64,000 nt of DNA from Salticus scenicus (Eukaryota > Arthropoda > Arachnida > Araneae > Salticidae), in the NCBI GenBank assembly GCA_963930645.1, contig CAWVNO010000536.1, positions 219,021 to 283,020 on the forward strand, read 5' to 3'. How positions within the stretch are numbered: the stretch's first letter is position 1; each line of letters begins with the position of its first letter. The notes under the pieces are model-generated. The model was not told the DNA's origin, did not search any database, and saw only the letters and a program-made list of their open reading frames with translations. Made by a program: the position numbers and the translations under genes. Shown piece by piece: positions 57,419 to 64,000 of the stretch.

Positions 57419-60152
57419 TAAGTTATAAAATTTCAAGACAAAAAATATGTCATTTAATCACATATTTTAAATAAAAATGCATTTTTCAATTCTTTTGGCA
57501 TAAAGTTACTATTTTATAAGAAGCTAACAAACGATAACAAAACATGTATAAGTTTAAAGATCCCCAAAGTAACTTGCTTTGGGTCATATGCTCTGTTATT
57601 GAAAGTATTTCTCACACCCACTGACAGGATCGCTGCAGTCGTATTTTTTACCTTTATGCAAGTGATATTGCGAGCTAAATCTAATCAGAATGTCATCGCT
57701 TGTATGTAATTAACTTTGCCAATGGTTGAAAGGTATGAATATAACAAGAAAACATGAAAAATAATGTAAACAGCTTTTGCTAAAATATTTCAATTGCAAT
57801 TGAAATATCTTATTCATCATTTCTTAATGTTACAAATTAGTTAGAAATAGTAATAATCAATATTATGGGAAGGATAAGAAAGTGGTGTTTAATTTAATTT
57901 TATATGACTTTTTTACTTAATTGTATGAATTTGAAACATTTATACAAAGTATTTCATGTGAAAAATTAGTATACAAAATTATAGAATTCTAATGAACATG
58001 ATTTTGGAATATTATATCTCATACATTTCTGTTATTTTTAAAATGTTTCTTGAAATAATAATAATAATAAAAATATCTATAGGGAATTTTATGCAAAATA
58101 TATAACAGTAAAAGTTAAATTTTTAAAAATGATATTGAAATAAAATTCCCGAAAAGAAAAGAAAAAAAAAAAAAGATTGTCCATAATTAAGTTTACTAAT
58201 GAAGATCCTCTTACACTTTAAATATCATTTGAATCTGCTTGTAACTCCTTTACTTTTTCAAAATGATGGAAGTTGACTTTAAAATAAATAACTGTGTTAT
58301 TATTATTATAAATTTAAAAGGGAAAAAGTAAATAATACTCTGAAAACGCTTATTTAAATTAATCGTTAAGAGAGAGGCACGATTGCGACTCAATTTCTGA
58401 GACTGTCAAAGCTAAGGAATAAGCTGGAGCTATAGTTGCCAACGTAGCACTGTTTGACGACCGAGAAATTTTAATTAATCATTGAAAACCGTTAGAGTTC
58501 ACTGATTAAATAAATTAATACTTGTATTAAATTTTCCCAACAGCCAAAAGCAGTTTTAACTAAAATTTTTCCCAGGGGTGCGACAAGGCGTCTTTCAGTA
58601 ATTACACTGCACCAAACTATTCTAAATCTTCAGAATTCGGAAGTCTTGCGACCACCTTTCGAAACGACAGATTATGTGCGATTTGCTATGACGAATAACA
58701 AAAACGGATCGTTGATATTATCATAAAAGTGTTTCCTTTTAATGTACTTGGTGTCAATAGATTATAATACATTTTCAGGGGAAAATATTACCACTTTGAA
58801 ATTACAAAGAGAAAATCGACTTCAACGTTTTATAAAAGTTACTTTAGCCGTTTAACCATTTTAACCTTTCTTTCTTTTCTTTTCTTTATTTTTTTTTAAA
58901 TATCTGTTTTGCATCATTTAGAAGTTTTGTTTTCAATTTTCAAGTCATTTGAGCGTCCTATGATAATAAATATCATACACATATAAATAAATAAAATTAA
59001 AATTATAAACAAAGACACAAGATTTATTTTTATCTTTTTAGTTTTATTTAAAGTTTCCATTAAAGATAAATGAGTGTTTTTTTTTTTTTTTTTTAATTGA
59101 ACTCCTAAGTAATAGCCGTAAGTCTATTGATGCTCAACAAATTTACAGTTTTTTTCACACGAAGTACAAGTAAAATAAATTTAATTTTTATAATTGGGAA
59201 ATTTATAATCGCTAGATTCATGCATTTCTATCGTAGTGGAGTTCAACTAATTGGATTCAGTTCAGGTGAACAAAATACATTTTATAAATAAAACATGTGT
59301 GTATTATTTACAGATTCTTCTAATTCTAAATCAAAATATAGTTGACAACTTCTCAAAATGATAAATTAAGTAATAAATTAAAATTTTATAAGTGAGAAAG
59401 TAAGTTTTTCATAGCATTCAATCATATATTAAATATTAATCAATAATATATTTTTTTCTTTTACATGGTTACTATATGTTTACTGTAGCAATGTAACAAA
59501 ACGGGGAGGGGCTTAAGGAGGAAAAATTAATTTTCATAGCAATATATATATATATTTCGTTTGTTTTGATTTTCGAATATTAACACTTTCGCAACCGCTG
59601 ACATAGACTCACTTCATTTGGAAATTTATAACTCCTTCAGAGGGCGTTTCTTTTGTAATTGTTATGTCGCTATGTTTCTTAAAAATACGCCTTATATCCA
59701 TATTTGTACAATCAAAATACTATGGATAGAAATACTATCACTAGAAAGAGTATAATTAATATGTTTATTCACGTGAAATATAAATATGGATACAGAAAAC
59801 CTTATTCTGAAATAATGTGACTTGAAAGGATAACGCCCAAAGGTGGAACATGCTATCAAAAAGATTAAAACATGCGGTCGCGAAAATGTTAAGAACATAC
59901 TGCTTTTTAAATTTTTTTCCATTACAGTAAAACTAAATCAATACGAATTCGCATAACATTCGCAGAAACTCGAATCTATCAAGTTGTACGTTTCTTCGAA
60001 GAAATTTTTTTTTTGTTCTTTACTTTGTTCATTTGTTTATTTAAACTCGATTTTAAGGAATACTAAAAATTTTAAATCTCTATCAGAGTTGCAAACATTT
60101 TATTTTATTTTAGAGCAATTTAGCCCGGCCATCATTTCGCACCACTTTATTA

Positions 60153-60345
60153 CAGCTGCCAATATTTTAATTTATTCCAGAATAACTTTTGCCCCGCCTT
60201 TATTTCGTACCACTTCTTTTTTATAAGTCATTTTTTCTTATTTTATTGAAGTTATGTATTGAAGAAATTTTTTATAAATAAAGTGGTGCAAAACTAAGGC
60301 GTGGCTAAGAGTACTCCCGAATAAATTAAAATATTGGCAGCTATG
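60153..60345. mobile_element. Partner of the 46489-46681 MITE (8-bp duplication CTTTATTA)
   Basis: Same ends, same CTTTATTA flanks (60145-60152, 60346-60353), same internal layout. It was duplicated along with core D and did not insert independently. Confidence 0.9.
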
Positions 60346-61566
60346 CTTTATTACTGAAATAAGATATCTCCAATTTTTAACTAAGATATGGTATGGGAGA
60401 AAAAGATACTCTTATGAAAATAGTTTATATTAAATAAAGGCGGAGCTAGAAATGTTCCTGAATAAATTAAAAAGTTAACAGGTATGCTCTCTATTTCCAT
60501 TTTTTTCTTGTAAAATTGAAAAGAGTGAAAATACGTCGTTCTAGAAGCAAATTTTAAATCCATGAATTAGTTGAAATTAGAAATTTGGTCTCAAATAAAA
60601 ATTGAACTGTATTTTAATGAAATGAGAGAAAAAGGAAATAGTATAACTGACGAGAAATTCAAATTCTGAAAACTGTACATTTATTAATTTTTAATATGTT
60701 CATTTATTTATTTTCATTATATTATTTATATGTTTATTTATTTAACTGTTCGTCTATTTATTTTTTTTAATAATTATTTTAGACTTATTCAATAGCAGAA
60801 ATTACGATTTAAATAATTTGAAACATTTTATATCAAAATAGCAGTGTTCTGAAATTGTAAGCCTTAATATCAAATGACACTCATTTTCTTTTTGGAACCA
60901 AAATCCAACTTAAAACATATTTTTAAGAAACATACACAAAATCATTTAATTTATTTGTTTTAATAAATTAACTAAGCTCTTGCTTTACTTTTACTCGAGA
61001 TTCATAGGTTTTGCTAGCGTAAAAATATATTTAGAAATGTTATTTATTAAAGGTTCTCTGACTGCGATCAAGCCCTTAGCGTAGCACAAAAGCTTCAGTT
61101 GCATGCTATAAAATAAACATTTCTTATTGAGTTTCATAATAGCATGATAACCCGATATATGAATATTTTAGTTTATTCTGGAGTGTCAGTGAAAGCTTTT
61201 AATTTCGCATTACTTTTCTTGAAGCGTAATTTCCTTATTGAACATTGGCCATTGAACATAGACCATATGAACATTTCCTCATTAAACCACTATACATCGG
61301 AGAAATCTTCACTACAAATGAAGAAGTGGGAGAAAAGGGCGGATATTAGTAGTGCTACGGAATGAATTAAAACTTTATAATAGCTACATTAATTTTAATG
61401 CATATGCATATAGCATAATTTTTCGTTTACTCATTATAGTGAATTAAATGCATTAAGCTTTAAAGAGGAAAGTTCTATATTTCAAAATTTAATAATATTT
61501 TAATAATTTTTAGAATGATATGATGATGATTTATATATTTATTGTATATATATATATATATATATA

Positions 61567-61756
61567 GACCTGCTAACTATGCTAGTTTATCCGTAATGGT
61601 ATTAAACCCCGCCCTTTTTTCACACCAGAATAGTTGTAGAGTAATATTCAGCAATATGTACTCATGATTAAATAAGAAGACTAGCTTTAAAACTATTCTG
61701 GTGTGAAAAAAAGGCGGGGCTTAATACCATTACGGATACACGAGCATAGTTAGGTC
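61567..61756. mobile_element. 190-bp palindromic MITE in a TA repeat, copy-specific
   Basis: Left arm GACCTGCTAACTATGCTAG, TATCCGTAATGGTATTAA and CACACCAGAATAG pair with right arm CTATTCTGGTGTGAAAAAAA, GGCGGGGCTTAATACCATTA, CGGATA and GCATAGTTAGGTC. The (TA)n flanks hide the target duplication length. The first copy of core D lacks this segment near 47720. Arms are well matched, suggesting recent insertion. Confidence 0.88.
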
Positions 61757-62867
61757 TATATATTCATGTCATTATATTAAGCATATTTTCTGTATTTGAT
61801 GCTTTGGATATCAGTTTAAAGGGATAGACTATAAAACGCCTGGACTGCTTAAGATAAAATTTAATCGATTTAAACATGAATACGAAAACCCCTTTTTATG
61901 TAACGTTTTAACGAAACACAAAAAGACGGTCTTACAAATAGATTTAAAGGAAAATATGCGCAAGAAAGTGTCAACATATAAGGGCAGGGCTTAACAGAAT
62001 TATCATTTAGTTGTGGTGGAAAACATAAAACGATTTTCATGTCCATACGGATAAACTTGTTTTTAATTGCTGTTTAAAAAAAATATTGTAGTACCTGAAA
62101 AGTGATTGCGTATGAAAAATCTCTAAATTAATTTTAAACAAAGTATTTGCTCAGTGCTATTGTAATTTAATTGTTTTAGTTGAAAATGAGTAAGTAACTT
62201 CAAATAAACCTGTTAAAAAGGGCCCAAAACTGGTTCATGAGGCTCATTTAGCATGTTGCTTACAGGCAGGGGTTGTGCTCTATATGCGTTTTTTCAGGGA
62301 TCTGAAATAGATATTTGTATCACAGTTGCTATTACAATTTTTCTACAGTAATCTTTATATTAATCAATTACTCCAAATTTCTATAAAAATACTTTAAATA
62401 TTTCTGCATGAAATTAGTGGTGGTAAAAATTTCTTATCCCTGAAAGTGTCACAGAAAAAGGGCGGAGAGTAAGATCACAACTTCTAGATTATATAAAATT
62501 ATGTTTCTGATGAAAAACGAGCCTCGCCTTCAGGTGCTCCCCTAAAAGAACACTTTACTTTAAAAAACAATTTTACGTGTCTATCTCTAAGGGGGTGCAT
62601 CATGGATCGCCAAGGTCATTGAAAGTCTATGTTATTCTATGGCGAAATTTGATAAAGAATTACATATTACCTAATTGTTATATTCAAATTCCGTTTCCAT
62701 ATTCTGAAAATGCGCAATTGGTAAATTAGAACTTGTTTTCCAAAAAATTATTTATTTATTTATTTATTTTTTTTTTTAATGTTGAGTTTAAAAATTCACT
62801 AAATGCATTTTTCTCATTTTTGAGCTGTAAAATGAAAGATTAAAATTCAAAAAATTCAATTTTTGGA

Positions 62868-63640
62868 AAACCGATGCTCTTTTAACAGTTGTGAATTTTC
62901 TGAACGTGAAAACGGAATTGAAAAATACCAGTTAGGTAATGAGCAATTTTATAAACAATTTTGCCGTAGACTTACATGGAATTTGGTACTAGAGACGAGG
63001 AAATCGTAAGAGGGTGAGAGCAGCCTTAACACTTTGTGGGCTGCTGGTGCATGTATATGGCAGTGACATTTACCGAATCAATTACTGAGAATACAATTTG
63101 AATTATTTAATCATGAATGCGTAAAATCATTTGAATAAATAATATAACATTTTAGAGGAACGCCAAAAGGCGCGTTTACTGTTCAAAATAGGAAGATATA
63201 CCAACGACAACGGACCAGTAAAAGCCGTTCAGAAAATCAGACATCAAGCAAAAAATTTCAATAATAAAATTTTTCAATAATAAAATTTACATTATCTATT
63301 TAATTGCTTTCTAATAACCAGTAGTATTTGTTTGAGTTTTAACAATCTTTTGTCAATAATTGTATTTCCACTTTGTACAACTGTAACTTTTTATATTGGA
63401 ACAAATTATTCAGCACAGGTCTTATTTTTCGTTTTAGAAAATGTCTTTAATCTACGAATTTCTACTAATGATCACTCACAGGAAATACTGCTTTTCACTT
63501 TTAGTAAATAATCGTAATTGAGTTTAAATCATGGTAACTGGTATAAGGAAGTTCTTCACGTAGTGTAATACTATGCGTGACTAAATTAATACAAACCACG
63601 CCTTCTTTTTTATTTTTTATAAGTTAATATTTTTTTTTAT
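62868..63640 (+). repeat. Arm E, copy 2 right side
   Basis: Direct match to 39440-40245: AAATCGTAAGAGGGTGAGAG, GAACGCCAAAAGGCGCGTTT, ATCATGGTAACTGGTATAAG, GTGACTAAATTAATACAAAC. Ends at the same CCACGCCTT word, before T-rich and TA runs. Confidence 0.88.
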
Positions 63641-63667
63641 TTCTTCTTCTTATATATATATTTCTTA

Positions 63668-64000
63668 CTTGAGTTCATTTTTACTCTCGCCATCTTGTAC
63701 CATGCCTTTTAAAGTCAACTTATCGAGTTATAGGCCATCCATTTTAGATTTAATTTTTTTCGTTAAACAGAGCTGCCAACCTAATCCGGCAAATTGCTAG
63801 TACCGCCCATTTTTCTACACCACTTAATTTTTAGAGTATTTGTTTTCTTAATTCATCGTAAATATATTTGAAGAGAATTACTCCAAAAATTAAGTGGTGT
63901 AGAAAAATGGGCGGTACTAACAATTTGCCGGATTTGGTTGGCAGCTCTGGTTAAATAATGGCGGGATACAAAATTCCATTTTTAAAACTGGAACTATATC
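63668..64000 (+). repeat. Start of arm A, copy 2 right side, cut by window edge
   Basis: CTTGAGTTCATTTTTACTCT, CGCCATCTTGTACCATGCC, then a MITE, then AAATAATGGCGGGATACAAA and TTTTTAAAACTGGAACTATA. It shows the uninterrupted site where Y2 inserted in the other copy (GTTCATTTTTACTCTCGCC at about 63671-63691). Confidence 0.88.
63768..63949. mobile_element. 182-bp CAGAGCTGCC-family MITE with 6-bp target duplication GTTAAA
   Basis: Ends CAGAGCTGCCAACCTAATCC and its near complement; inner arms GCAAATTGCTAGTACCGCCC and CTACACCACTTAATTTTTAG pair with CTAAAAATTAAGTGGTGTAG-type and GGGCGGTACTAACAATTTGC. GTTAAA lies on both sides (63762-63767, 63950-63955). Paralogous sites at 41.43, 52.91 and 56.49 kb are uninterrupted with a single GTTAAA-like word (AGCTAAA in some), which proves insertion. 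Confidence 0.94.

Larger units (their letters stand above)
57419..62867. repeat. Macro-repeat core D, copy 2, between inverted E arms
   Basis: Collinear partner of 43246-49057. Bounded on the left by inverted E (ending 57418) and on the right by direct E, so this copy has the architecture of a single large palindrome-ended element. It lacks the MITE found at 48573-48790 and carries an extra insertion near 61400-61780. No transposase-like frame is seen, so if mobile it would be non-autonomous. Confidence 0.9.

Overview
This is noncoding, transposon-dense, strongly AT-rich nuclear DNA from an animal. I find no intact host gene, rRNA or tRNA gene, operon, CRISPR array or bacterial-type system. 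Only two stretches have protein-coding character that I can assign: a BEL/Pao LTR-retrotransposon gag on the minus strand (1-1089) and the broken 3' end of a BEL/Pao pol on the plus strand (2143-3098). The setting (BEL/Pao, tRNA-headed SINEs, palindromic MITEs with CAG or CATAG ends, hairpin-ended repeats with GT/GTCT microsatellites and internal tandem arrays, long A/T homopolymers) points to an arthropod. A spider or other arachnid is my best guess, but that is inference and no marker gene supports it.

Layout. 1-3.5 kb: two BEL/Pao remnants facing away from each other across a 118-bp inverted duplication, one hit by a palindromic MITE. 3.6-4.7 kb: a hairpin/tandem repeat (family Y1). 4.7-15.8 kb: AT-rich DNA with a SINE-carrying tandem array (7.4-9.0 kb), nested palindromic elements, a pogo-like element, a short hAT-like MITE and a 1.3-kb hAT-like element (12.2-13.5 kb). 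15.9-17.6 kb: a copy of macro-repeat arm A carrying decayed coding sequence. 18.1-19.6 kb: a 125-bp satellite. 20.9-25.3 kb: an old inverted copy of the macro-repeat, interrupted by a TA-flanked 2.2-kb element. 26.9 and 36.5 kb: tRNA-derived SINEs. 29.3-35.3 kb: a cluster of Y1 copies in both orientations. 39.3-64 kb: two large copies of a noncoding macro-repeat with a roughly 5.5-5.8 kb core D (43.2-49.1 and 57.4-62.9 kb) and inverted arms E and A, decorated with insertions present in one copy and absent from the other. 54.4-56.0 kb: a 158-bp array followed by a GC-rich minisatellite.

The most informative signals are duplicated loci that supply empty sites. They show that a CAGAGCTGCC-ended MITE makes a 6-bp target duplication, that CATAGCTGCC-ended MITEs make 8-bp duplications, and where a Y2 hairpin element inserted. 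A separate 139-bp palindromic MITE is present four times, each with its own perfect 6-bp target duplication. The window reads as successive waves of non-autonomous DNA transposons (6-bp, 8-bp and TA target sites) and probable Helentron-like (DINE-1/HINE-like) repeats spreading through an older segmentally duplicated background.
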